Positions 6,091 through 13,240 of a stretch of DNA of 15,201 bases are shown piece by piece. Both the position numbers and the translations under genes were made by a program. Source of the stretch: JBALVT01 sp045110675 (GTDB lineage Bacteria > Pseudomonadota > Gammaproteobacteria > Pseudomonadales > Halieaceae); contig JBGCGJ010000001.1 of NCBI GenBank assembly GCA_045110675.1, forward strand, positions 1-15,201, in the 5' to 3' direction. Below the pieces are notes generated by a model, which saw only the letters and a list, made by a program, of their open reading frames with translations, was not told the DNA's origin and did not search any database. How positions within the stretch are numbered: position 1 is the first letter of the stretch; each line of letters opens with the position of its first letter.

Positions 6091-8272
6091 CATCGTAATC
6101 CCCATTTATGATGGGTATGAGGAGACAAAGAGTTGTCTACAGTCGTGTTTACGGTCTGTCGATATAGCATGGACGCGGATTGTTCTGGTAAATGATTGCT
6201 CTCCAAACTCCAAGATCACGGAGTACCTTAGGGCGCTGGAGCCTGAGAACGACGCGATTGTTCTACTAGAGAACCTCACGAATCTGGGCTTTGTAGCTAC
6301 TGCTAATCGAGGCATGGCTCACGATGCGGAGCGGGACGTGTTGCTGTTAAACAGCGATGTTGAAGTCGCGGGTGACTGGCTTTCAAAGTTGCGTGAGGCC
6401 GCCTACCTCACACCTTCGACAGCAAGCGTCACACCATTTTCCAATAATGCCACCATTTGTAGTTTTCCAAATTTCTGTGAAGATAATCGCCTACTATTTG
6501 GACTTTCAACCCCCGAGCTCAACGACTACTTTGCCGAGAATTTCACATCAGCAGATACCATTAGTATCCCCACTGGTGTCGGTTTCTGCATGTACATTCC
6601 TCGGGAATCTCTGGACCAAGTAGGCTATTTCGATCTAGAAACTTTTGGCAAGGGATATGGCGAGGAAAACGATTGGTGTCAGCGCGCCGAGAAGCTGGGT
6701 TTGAAGAACCTCCATCTGGCGAATTGCTTCGTATACCACAAAGGTGGGGTGAGTTTCGGTGCTGAGCATAATCCCAGGATTGCACGCGCCCAGGAAATTC
6801 TGGACGACAAATATCCGCGTTACCATTCCGATGTCCAAAATTTTATTGCGGTCGATGCCGCCAGAGAATTTAGAATTCGAGCCATCCTGGGTCTTTTTGC
6901 CCATCAGTTGAAACCCAAAATACTGTTAATCACGCACAAACTGGGCGGGGGAGCGCAGCAACACGTCGATGAGCTTGCCCTACTATATGGCGACGAAGCC
7001 CTGTTTTTGCAGATTACTCCGGATAAAGACGGAGAATCGATAGTCCTGAGCTGTTTTGACAATGGTAAGAGGCTTAAAGATGGCCTCTTTTTTAACATCG
7101 AAACTGAGTACGAGTTGCTCCAACAATTGCTCCTCGAATTGCGAATAGGGCACGTGCATTTCCACCACTCCATGGGTTTGCATCCAAGATTGTGGCGCCT
7201 CCCTAGTGATCTGGAGTGTAAATATGACCTCACGGTGCACGACTATTACACATTGAATGGAAACCCTACGCTGACCAATGATCAAGCTCAATTTGTTAGC
7301 GAAGAAGCAGCGGACTTTGATGCGCAATGTGCTCGCCATTATCCTTTGCCAAGCGAGGTTACGGCAGATCAGTGGCGCGAAAATCAGAAGGTTTTGGTAG
7401 AAGGTGCGGCTCGCGTCATGTTTCCCTCCCAGGATTGCTTCTTGCGGTTTCAGAAGTTCTTCGACATTAAGAATCCGGTGGTAGCGTGGCATCCAGACTA
7501 CCTTTCATCTCAACCTTATCCGCAACCTCGGTGGACGCATTCAGCAGGCGGGCCTTTAAAAGTTCTTGTACTGGGGGCTTTAAGCCGCGAGAAGGGTGCC
7601 GACCAGTTAGAGGCGTCTGCTATAGCTTTGCGCGATGAGAACATCGAATTTCATTTGCTGGGCTACGCGTACAGGGCGTTATCCGAAAGTGTCATCACCC
7701 ACGGACCCTATGACAATAATCGCGTCTATGATTTGGTTAACGATTTGTCCCCTGATGTTGTCTGGTTTCCCGCCCTTTGGCCTGAAAGTTACAGCTACAC
7801 TCTGAGCGTTGCCCTTCACTGCGGGCTTCCGGTAGTTGTACCCAATATTGGTGCTTTTGTTGAGCGTGTTCAGGACCGGCCTCATAGTGTTATATGTGAG
7901 TGGGATCGCGGCCATGATGAGTGGACTTCCTTTTGGTCGAATATTATCAATGATGGTGTCCTTCCCGACAGTTGCCTCTTTGAGAGACGTGACCTCGAGT
8001 CTCTCGATACACAGTTCTATTGCGAGCGTTATATGCAGGACGCCGTGGCAAGCAAGGGAGAGTTGACACTCGATACAATGAAGCGGCTCGAGAATAACTA
8101 CCACGCTCATACACAAGCTCTTACGCGCTCGGAACGTATTCTTGCAGTGCTTTGGAAGATAAGCCGATCTCGACTAATCGCTCGTTTGGTTTCGCTCGTT
8201 CCCTTCCGGGTGCAGAAGGCGATTAAACGCCGTTTTTCCTCTAAACCAATGCATGACATTGTCGGTGGTTAA
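6077..8272 (+). CDS. Bifunctional glycosyltransferase, GT2 N-domain fused to GT4-like C-domain
   Basis: The product has 731 residues from the GTG at 6077, which gives the typical short lead into the first GT2 strand (VDIVIPIYDGY) and a 14-base overlap with the upstream gene. Residues 1-270 are a GT-A, family 2 domain: V-N-D-C-S at 38-42, N-L-G-F-V-A-T-A-N-R-G at 69-79, N-S-D metal motif at 92-94, G-V-G-F-C acceptor strand, and the E-E-N-D-W-C catalytic region. Residues from about 279 form a GT-B, family 4 domain: K-I-L-L-I-T-H-K-L-G-G-G-A-Q-Q-H at its start, V-L-G-A-L-S-R-E-K-G-A strand and W-P-E-S-Y-S-Y-T-L-S-V-A-L near 568-580. The last position where a second Glu of EX7E is expected is Val578. 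A basic amphipathic tail (about 680-725) follows. No membrane helix is present. It likely adds two sugars in sequence to a surface glycan. Confidence 0.85.
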   Translation: MKKVDIVIPIYDGYEETKSCLQSCLRSVDIAWTRIVLVNDCSPNSKITEYLRALEPENDAIVLLENLTNLGFVATANRGMAHDAERDVLLLNSDVEVAGDWLSKLREAAYLTPSTASVTPFSNNATICSFPNFCEDNRLLFGLSTPELNDYFAENFTSADTISIPTGVGFCMYIPRESLDQVGYFDLETFGKGYGEENDWCQRAEKLGLKNLHLANCFVYHKGGVSFGAEHNPRIARAQEILDDKYPRYHSDVQNFIAVDAAREFRIRAILGLFAHQLKPKILLITHKLGGGAQQHVDELALLYGDEALFLQITPDKDGESIVLSCFDNGKRLKDGLFFNIETEYELLQQLLLELRIGHVHFHHSMGLHPRLWRLPSDLECKYDLTVHDYYTLNGNPTLTNDQAQFVSEEAADFDAQCARHYPLPSEVTADQWRENQKVLVEGAARVMFPSQDCFLRFQKFFDIKNPVVAWHPDYLSSQPYPQPRWTHSAGGPLKVLVLGALSREKGADQLEASAIALRDENIEFHLLGYAYRALSESVITHGPYDNNRVYDLVNDLSPDVVWFPALWPESYSYTLSVALHCGLPVVVPNIGAFVERVQDRPHSVICEWDRGHDEWTSFWSNIINDGVLPDSCLFERRDLESLDTQFYCERYMQDAVASKGELTLDTMKRLENNYHAHTQALTRSERILAVLWKISRSRLIARLVSLVPFRVQKAIKRRFSSKPMHDIVGG

Positions 8273-8323
8273 ACCCTTTATTCGACCGTCAACAAGTCGT
8301 TTCTGCCATAGCTCCTCCATCAG

Positions 8324-8351
8324 TTTTAAGGCATAATTCTCGGCCTTAAAA
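8324..8351. repeat. Perfect 9-bp inverted repeat just upstream of a sulfotransferase start
   Basis: TTTTAAGGC at 8324-8332 and GCCTTAAAA at 8343-8351 are exact reverse complements separated by ten bases, ending 12 bases before the ATG at 8364. A CATAAT hexamer (5 of 6 matches to a -10 box) lies at 8332-8337 inside the structure, but no good -35 is visible. It may be an operator or an RNA hairpin next to the ribosome binding site. It lacks a T-run following the 3' arm, so a terminator is unlikely. Confidence 0.5.
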
Positions 8352-8363
8352 TTGGATTACCCA

Positions 8364-9470
8364 ATGGCCACTGTTTACCTTCACATAGGCGCGCCTAAAA
8401 CCGCCACCTCTACCTTACAAACCGTATTTTCCAAGAACTATAAGAAACTGCTGAAAGATGGGGTGTTGTACCCGCAAGCAGCCAGGCACGGCGATGCCCA
8501 TCATCTTTTGATTTGCGACTTGATCGAGAAGCACCAGGATCACCGAATGGCCGATTTCTGGTATGGGGATTGCGCGCGTGGCAAGGCCTGGGAAGAACTT
8601 AAGACTGATCTCCACACTTACAAAGATCGAGTTCACTCAGTCGTGCTGAGTTCGGAGCTGTTCTTTGGCCAAAGTAAGAACATTGGCGCCATGCATAAGG
8701 ATATTTTGACCCACTTAGAGGGTCATACCATCAAGATCGTTGTGTATCTGCGTAGACAGGATCAAATGTACAGCTCGTTTTTCAACCAGGACGTAAAAGG
8801 TGTCAGACAATGGGCTCATAGTGCCTATCAGTTTTACGATACTCATCAGGTTTTCGAGCACCATTATCTAAAATCACTCAGAATTTGGAGCGATTCCTTT
8901 GGTAAGGAAAATATCATCATTCGGCCCTATGAATCCCAGCAGTGGCCCGAGGGTGATATTGTTAAAGATTTCTGCGCTCTGCTGGGTACCATCTCGCTAA
9001 AATCGGGACGGGCCAGTAGCAATAGTGGCTTGGGGATTCATCAATTATATCTCAAGCAATGTCTCAACCGGGTTGGATTTGATAAAGGGGAAAATGAAGC
9101 CGTGGTGGAGCAGCTTATGCGACTGTGTCCGGAAGAGCCTACCCCGCAGTGTAGTTACGTCAAGAAACGGCGTTATAGGCAGTTACGAAGAGATTGGGTC
9201 CATGTCAATCGTCGGTTGGAAGAGGAGTTTCTCGGCACGAAAACACTTTTCCAGCAGGAAATTCCCCTCGCCCATCAAGTGGTGATTTACGAGACCGATA
9301 AGCAAGTCATCGCGCAGTTTCTTCGAATCATTGTGGACAACATTGTGCAAGGAGGGCTCGCTAAGCACAGTGGGCTTTTTGCCAAGGCAGCGCTTTTGGT
9401 GCTCGCCGAGCAAGATCTCTGGTCTATATTGGAGCCCGATGCCAGGGCCGCCCTGTTGGCTTCGATTTAA
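8364..9470 (+). CDS. Sulfotransferase family protein
   Basis: The product has 368 residues. ATG at 8364 is chosen over the in-frame TTG at 8352 because a GGA at 8354-8356 lies seven bases upstream and the first strand (TVYLHIGAPK) then starts at residue 3, as is usual. The PAPS loop is H-I-G-A-P-K-T-A-T-S-T-L-Q (residues 7-19). The 3'-phosphate element is V-V-Y-L-R-R-Q-D-Q-M-Y-S-S with Arg130 and Ser138 eight residues apart. An S-S-E-L-F-F strand (96-101) is also typical. The C-terminal 150 residues are charged and helical, without recognisable repeats or membrane segments. It differs from the two GMHRSGTS-type enzymes in this window and is closer to the H-I-G-x-x-K-T-x-T-[ST] group often found in polysaccharide clusters. 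It is separated from the GT2-GT4 gene by 91 bases containing an inverted repeat, so it may have its own control. Confidence 0.8.
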   Translation: MATVYLHIGAPKTATSTLQTVFSKNYKKLLKDGVLYPQAARHGDAHHLLICDLIEKHQDHRMADFWYGDCARGKAWEELKTDLHTYKDRVHSVVLSSELFFGQSKNIGAMHKDILTHLEGHTIKIVVYLRRQDQMYSSFFNQDVKGVRQWAHSAYQFYDTHQVFEHHYLKSLRIWSDSFGKENIIIRPYESQQWPEGDIVKDFCALLGTISLKSGRASSNSGLGIHQLYLKQCLNRVGFDKGENEAVVEQLMRLCPEEPTPQCSYVKKRRYRQLRRDWVHVNRRLEEEFLGTKTLFQQEIPLAHQVVIYETDKQVIAQFLRIIVDNIVQGGLAKHSGLFAKAALLVLAEQDLWSILEPDARAALLASI

Positions 9471-9555
9471 CCTGAAACCACAACTCGCATAATCCCGCAA
9501 TGGCGTCAGTCCTTGATACACTCAGATCTCCTAAAACCGCGGTAAGTACGTTTCA

Positions 9556-10800
9556 TTGACTGAACAAAATCCCTCATGGCAGCAGGCTATTTTGAACCGG
9601 CGGATGTTCATCTGTGTCTTTACCGGTTTCGCATCCGGGATGCCACTTTATGTGCTCCTGCAGCTTGTTCCCGCCTGGTTGAGTCGAGGAGGGGTCTCGA
9701 TGGCGGATATTGGTTTGTTTGCGCTTGTTGGGATTCCCTATACCTGGAAGTTTCTTTGGGCACCCTTTATGGACCGGTACTTTCCACCGTTTCTGGGTCG
9801 CCGCAGAGGCTGGATGTTTGTTTGTCAGGTTGCGCTTATCGTCACGATTGGTGGCTTGGGCATTTACGAACCAGCCCAGTCGATAGAAGTGATTGCTTTT
9901 ATCGCTGTGGCAGTGGCATTTTTTAGTGCCAGCCAGGACATTGTGCTCGATGGTTATCGCAGAGAAATATTGCCTGATGAGGAACTCGGTCTCGGCAATT
10001 CTATTCATGTAAATGCTTACCGCGTGTCGAGTTTAGTTCCCGGCTCACTGGCACTTGTACTCGCCGATTCTCTGCCTTGGTCCAGTGTTTTCTGGATTGT
10101 TGGCGCCTTCATGGCAATCGGCCTGGTGTTCACGCTACTGGTAGATGAGCCGGCTTCAGAGCTGCCTGAGGCTAAGAATGTTCGAGAGGCGGTCGTTGCT
10201 CCTTTGAAGGAATACATCGGCCGTCGTGGTTGGCAGAGTCTACTTTTGATCCTCTCATTCATGTTCCTGTACAAGTTGGGCGACAATATGGCGACAGCAT
10301 TGTCTACGCCATTTTATCTCGACATCGGATTTTCTCTTTCGGAAATTGGTTTGGTTGCTAAAAACGCAGCTCTCTGGCCAGCCATAGTGGGGGGTATTTT
10401 TGGGGGGGTCGTAATGATACGCCTCGGCATTAATCGCGCGCTATGGCTATTCGGCGTCGTGCAGTTGGTTAGCATTCTAGGGTTTGCGATGCTGGCCCTG
10501 ACAGGCCCGGTTCTATGGGTGCTTGCAGCTGTAATAAGTTTTGAGTACTTGGGCGTTGGCATGGGCACCGCCGCTTTCACTGCGTTTATTGCTCGGGAAA
10601 CAAGTCGAGCCTATGCCGCCTCTCAATTTGCACTCTTTACGGCACTAGCGGCTGTTCCCCGCACCTTTGCCAACGCCAGCACCGGGTTTATTCAAGAGGA
10701 GATTGGCTGGTTCTACTTCTTTATCCTCTGCGCTGTATTGGCACTTCCGGGGATGTTGCTACTATTTTGGGTCGCTCCCTGGCGGGACCGCTTGCGCTAG
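9556..10800 (+). CDS. ampG: AmpG-like muropeptide permease (MFS transporter)
   Basis: AmpG imports GlcNAc-anhydroMurNAc muropeptides from the periplasm for cell-wall recycling and, in many gammaproteobacteria, for control of AmpC-type beta-lactamase. The 414-residue protein has about 12 hydrophobic segments. AmpG-like signatures are G-F-A-S-G-M-P-L (24-31), K-F-L-W-A-P-F-M-D-R-Y (65-75), G-R-R-R-G-W (81-86), S-A-S-Q-D-I-V-L-D (124-132), V-V-A-P-L-K-E-Y, L-Y-K-L-G-D and G-M-G-T-A-A-F. It is shorter than E. coli AmpG (about 491 residues), ending after the twelfth segment and lacking the extra C-terminal pair. The start is TTG at 9556: an in-frame stop lies at 9532, and this start gives the short hydrophilic lead normal for AmpG. 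No clear Shine-Dalgarno is seen, and the ATG at 9604 would begin right at the first helix. It interrupts the sulfotransferase genes and is not obviously part of their pathway. Confidence 0.85.
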   Translation: MTEQNPSWQQAILNRRMFICVFTGFASGMPLYVLLQLVPAWLSRGGVSMADIGLFALVGIPYTWKFLWAPFMDRYFPPFLGRRRGWMFVCQVALIVTIGGLGIYEPAQSIEVIAFIAVAVAFFSASQDIVLDGYRREILPDEELGLGNSIHVNAYRVSSLVPGSLALVLADSLPWSSVFWIVGAFMAIGLVFTLLVDEPASELPEAKNVREAVVAPLKEYIGRRGWQSLLLILSFMFLYKLGDNMATALSTPFYLDIGFSLSEIGLVAKNAALWPAIVGGIFGGVVMIRLGINRALWLFGVVQLVSILGFAMLALTGPVLWVLAAVISFEYLGVGMGTAAFTAFIARETSRAYAASQFALFTALAAVPRTFANASTGFIQEEIGWFYFFILCAVLALPGMLLLFWVAPWRDRLR

Positions 10801-10826
10801 AGCTCTGAATTCAGCGAGTACTGAAG

Positions 10827-10855
10827 TAGTCAATGTTGGACCACGAGGATATAAT
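10827..10855 (+). promoter_or_regulatory. Predicted sigma70 promoter for the 10965 sulfotransferase-glycosyltransferase pair
   Basis: Perfect TATAAT at 10850-10855 and TAGTCA (4 of 6) at 10827-10832, spacer 17. Transcription would start near 10862, leaving a leader of about 100 bases. The leader contains a short hairpin, GCGGT (10903-10907) pairing with ACCGC (10911-10915) around a GAA loop, with no T-run after it. Confidence 0.45.
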
Positions 10856-10964
10856 GATGTTGGATGTCGCCAGCAAAGACAAAAATAATACGATACTCGA
10901 AGGCGGTGAAACCGCTTGCCATAGCTCCACTAAGTTAATCGCCAGTAGTTAGATACCGTAAAAT

Positions 10965-11660
10965 ATGGGTCAACCAGACAGACTTATTTGCGTCCTCGGA
11001 ATGCATCGCAGTGGTACCAGTTGTTTAACGGGGTCTTTGCAAGATGCAGGCCTTTTTCTTGGTGATTGTCACACGTGGAACCCCTTCAACCGCAAGGGAA
11101 ATCGCGAGAATGCTGAGTTTGTTGAGCTGAATGATCAAATTCTCGCGGCGAATGACGGCGCCTGGAATAAACCGCCCAAAAAGTCGGCTTGGCTACCCGA
11201 GCATGAACAACGCGCCCTGGACATATTGGAGCGGCATAAGGAAGCAGCCGCGCTAGGCTTTAAGGATCCGCGCACGTTGTTAGTACTGGAAGGTTGGAAG
11301 CGGGTCTACCCGGAAATAGAGTTTATTGGCATTATACGCCACCCGAATGCGGTTGCCGCCTCCTTGCAAAATCGCGAGGGTATGCCCCGATCAGAGGCAC
11401 TGGCGCTATGGTACAAATACAATAAATTGCTGTATAAAGAGTGTCGAAGAGGCCCATTTCCGATACTTTGTTTTGATGAAGATGAGGAAATGTTTCATCA
11501 GAAGTTAGATAAGGCTGTCCAGAGATTGGATCTGGGCGGCGAGAACAAGGATCAGCGCTTTTATGATGACGAGCTCAGGACATCCCATCGAGCCGAGAAC
11601 GAGCCTTTACCTTGGAAGGTCCAGCGTTTGTACCACCAATTGCTCAAGCAATGTTTGTGA
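10965..11660 (+). CDS. Sulfotransferase-like protein (GMHRSGTS type)
   Basis: The product has 231 residues, a compact version of the domain in the product of 4906. The 5'-phosphosulfate loop is L-G-M-H-R-S-G-T-S (residues 11-19). K-D-P-R lies at 100-103. The 3'-phosphate element is I-G-I-I-R-H-P-N-A-V-A-A-S with Arg125 and Ser133 eight apart, followed by L-Q-N-R-E-G as in the paralogue (L-Q-K-R-D-G). It lacks the coiled-coil tail of that protein. The ATG at 10965 has no clear Shine-Dalgarno; the first strand (RLICVLGMHRSG) begins at residue 6, so the start is well placed. The gene ends 12 bases before the next glycosyltransferase gene, so the two are very probably cotranscribed. Some GMHRSGTS proteins are annotated as sulfotransferases purely by the P-loop and phosphate sites; activity is inferred. 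Confidence 0.75.
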   Translation: MGQPDRLICVLGMHRSGTSCLTGSLQDAGLFLGDCHTWNPFNRKGNRENAEFVELNDQILAANDGAWNKPPKKSAWLPEHEQRALDILERHKEAAALGFKDPRTLLVLEGWKRVYPEIEFIGIIRHPNAVAASLQNREGMPRSEALALWYKYNKLLYKECRRGPFPILCFDEDEEMFHQKLDKAVQRLDLGGENKDQRFYDDELRTSHRAENEPLPWKVQRLYHQLLKQCL

Positions 11661-11672
11661 GCCGATGATTAA

Positions 11673-12653
11673 ATGCTGAAACATGTCAAACAACTCCTGA
11701 CTAAAGCGGAAGTCTCACCGGTTCCTGCGGAGCCGCTTATTAGTATTATCGTCATTGTCTACGATATGCCCTCTCAGGCTGTAAATACCATCGCCTCCTT
11801 GACCGCCTCTTATCAGCAAGGCGTAAAGGAATCGGACTATGAAGTGCTCATAGTTGAAAATGCCTCCCCAAACCTGATAGCGGAGGCCTGTATAGAATCG
11901 CTTCCGGCGAACTTTAGGTACATTAAACGTGAGGAAACCGAGTCTACCCCGGTCCATGCGATCAATTATGGCGCCTCTCTCGCCGCAGGGAAGCATATCT
12001 GTCTGATGATAGACGGCGCGAGGATGCTGACACCGGGTGTGGTTAAGAATCTTATTCTGGGACATCGTTTACACGACAATGCGGTAGTGTCTATTCCGGG
12101 CTATCACATTGGGCATGAGTTACAGCAAGAAGCGGTAAAAAATGGCTATGGAGTGGAAACGGAGCGCAGCCTGATTGAGTCAATTGATTGGCCTCGCAAT
12201 GGCTACCGTCTATTTGATATAGCCTGTTTTAGTGGTTCATCTGCTCCCGGATTTTTCCTCCCCAATAGCGAGAGCAACTGTATCAGCATTCCGAGAGATA
12301 TTTGGGTGGGTTTGGGAGGCTGCGATCCGAGATTCAACTTGCGCGGTGGTGGTCTCACCAATCTCGACCTTTATAAACGCGCTTGCGAGTTTCCGGGGGT
12401 GCAGCATGTAATTATCCCCGGTGAGGGAACATTCCATCAGTTTCATGGGGGTGTGACCACCGGTGGGGAGGAAGAAAGCGTCACTGAAGCCTATATGGAT
12501 TCGTCGAAAGAGCAATATCGACAACTTCGCGGTGGGGATTATGTGAACCCGGTGACCAATCCGGTTTTTCTGGGTCAGTTTCCACCTCAGGCACATAAAT
12601 TCCTGCACTATTCTTCAGAAATGTGTACCTCGCACCATTGTGAGAGTAAGTGA
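11673..12653 (+). CDS. GT2-like (GT-A fold) glycosyltransferase
   Basis: The product has 326 residues. The nucleotide-sugar half begins with L-I-S-I-I-V-I-V-Y-D-M (22-32) and continues with Y-E-V-L-I-V-E-N-A-S (56-65), typical of GT family 2. The metal site normally read as DxD is represented by I-D-G-A-R (113-117), keeping only one acidic residue. The acceptor half has I-W-V-G-L-G-G-C-D-P-R-F-N-L-R-G-G-G and L-D-L-Y-K-R-A, then G-E-G-T-F-H-Q-F-H-G-G, where the histidines could serve as the late metal ligand. There is no membrane segment or signal peptide. It is 12 bases downstream of the GMHRSGTS sulfotransferase, forming a two-gene unit. It probably acts on a surface glycan; its sugar and acceptor are unknown. 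It converges with the minus-strand atl gene with an 11-base gap. Confidence 0.75.
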   Translation: MLKHVKQLLTKAEVSPVPAEPLISIIVIVYDMPSQAVNTIASLTASYQQGVKESDYEVLIVENASPNLIAEACIESLPANFRYIKREETESTPVHAINYGASLAAGKHICLMIDGARMLTPGVVKNLILGHRLHDNAVVSIPGYHIGHELQQEAVKNGYGVETERSLIESIDWPRNGYRLFDIACFSGSSAPGFFLPNSESNCISIPRDIWVGLGGCDPRFNLRGGGLTNLDLYKRACEFPGVQHVIIPGEGTFHQFHGGVTTGGEEESVTEAYMDSSKEQYRQLRGGDYVNPVTNPVFLGQFPPQAHKFLHYSSEMCTSHHCESK

Positions 12654-12664
12654 GATAGTCTGCT

Positions 12665-12994
12665 TTACTCGCCGGGAACCCAGCGATATTTTCTAAAATC
12701 TACTTTGTTGTTCTGTTTGAATATTACGCCCTCCGATTCCAATCTTTCACGCTGCTTGTAATATGAGGCAGTGCCCTCTGGGAGTGAAATTCTGCCTTGG
12801 GAATTGATGACTCGATGCCAGGGTATTCGTGTGTCCTCAGGTAGTCCTCGCAGCGCCATCCCCACTCTGCGAGCGGCTTTGGCCAATCCTGCGTGCTTTG
12901 CTACGTCTCCGTAAGTGGATACCTTACCCTCCGGGATCATCGAAATGACCTGCCAGATGAGCAGATTGGTTTCATTTTTTGGTTCTGAGGCCAC
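12665..12994 (-). CDS. atl: DNA alkyltransferase-like protein (ATL)
   Basis: ATL proteins bind O6-alkylguanine in DNA and hand the lesion to nucleotide excision repair instead of repairing it themselves. The product has 109 residues and resembles the C-terminal domain of O6-methylguanine-DNA methyltransferase. The methyltransferase active-site motif P-C-H-R is P-W-H-R here (residues 58-61), with Trp59 in place of the acceptor Cys; this replacement defines the ATL group. The recognition helix has A-R-R-V-G-M-A-L-R (41-49), including the arginine that fills the flipped-base gap. V-S-T-Y-G-D-V-A lies at 25-32. The start is GTG at 12994, with an AGGGAAG ribosome site seven bases upstream. The stop of the small ORF upstream is only two bases before this start. 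Confidence 0.9.
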   Translation of the reverse strand: MASEPKNETNLLIWQVISMIPEGKVSTYGDVAKHAGLAKAARRVGMALRGLPEDTRIPWHRVINSQGRISLPEGTASYYKQRERLESEGVIFKQNNKVDFRKYRWVPGE

Positions 12995-12996
12995 TT

Positions 12997-13197
12997 CTAT
13001 GCTTCCCTGTATTTATTTATCCGTTGTACTAGTCGACTATCACCGCTGTTAACAACACCCACTCTATCTTTTAGATCCATTAACATTTCCTGATTTTCTG
13101 GTTTGTTTAACTCGAGCCAGAATTGTACTTGAAAGGGCGAGTGAAACAGCACGGTTCCGCTGGGTTGACTATCGCAGTTTGAAACCTGGACTTGCAA
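12997..13197 (-). CDS. Possible small protein of unknown function upstream of atl
   Basis: A 66-residue frame starts at TTG (13197), with AAAGG just upstream, and stops at TAG two bases before the atl GTG. The product has no recognised domain, no signal peptide and no membrane segment. It reads like a plausible soluble protein (F-W-L-E-L-N-K-P-E-N-Q-E, then L-V-Q-R-I-N-K-Y-R). The tight spacing would allow translational coupling to atl. It is an ORF of modest length with a rare start codon, so it may be spurious. Confidence 0.4.
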   Translation of the reverse strand: MQVQVSNCDSQPSGTVLFHSPFQVQFWLELNKPENQEMLMDLKDRVGVVNSGDSRLVQRINKYREA

Positions 13198-13212
13198 ATA
13201 ACCTTTCGGCCC

Positions 13213-13226
13213 CCATAATTTTATGG
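13213..13226. promoter_or_regulatory. Palindrome between the divergent atl-side ORF and fxsA, overlapping a weak promoter
   Basis: CCATAA-TT-TTATGG is a perfect palindrome of 6-bp arms with a two-base centre. On the plus strand, CATAAT at 13214-13219 could serve as a -10 box with TTGCAA at 13192-13197 (16-base spacer) for fxsA. The symmetry may be coincidental. Confidence 0.3.
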
Positions 13227-13240
13227 AACGGAGATATTTT

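Noticed and set aside
9513..9541. TTGATA as a -35 box for ampG
   Set aside because: No acceptable -10 hexamer at 16-18 bases downstream.
9576..9926. 116-residue plus-strand frame inside ampG
   Set aside because: Shadow of ampG in another frame; rich in Cys and Arg with no coherent domain.
12644..12670. Inverted repeat GAGTAA/TTACTC between the convergent glycosyltransferase and atl genes
   Set aside because: Only six-base arms with a 15-base loop and no T-run on either side; not convincing as a bidirectional terminator.
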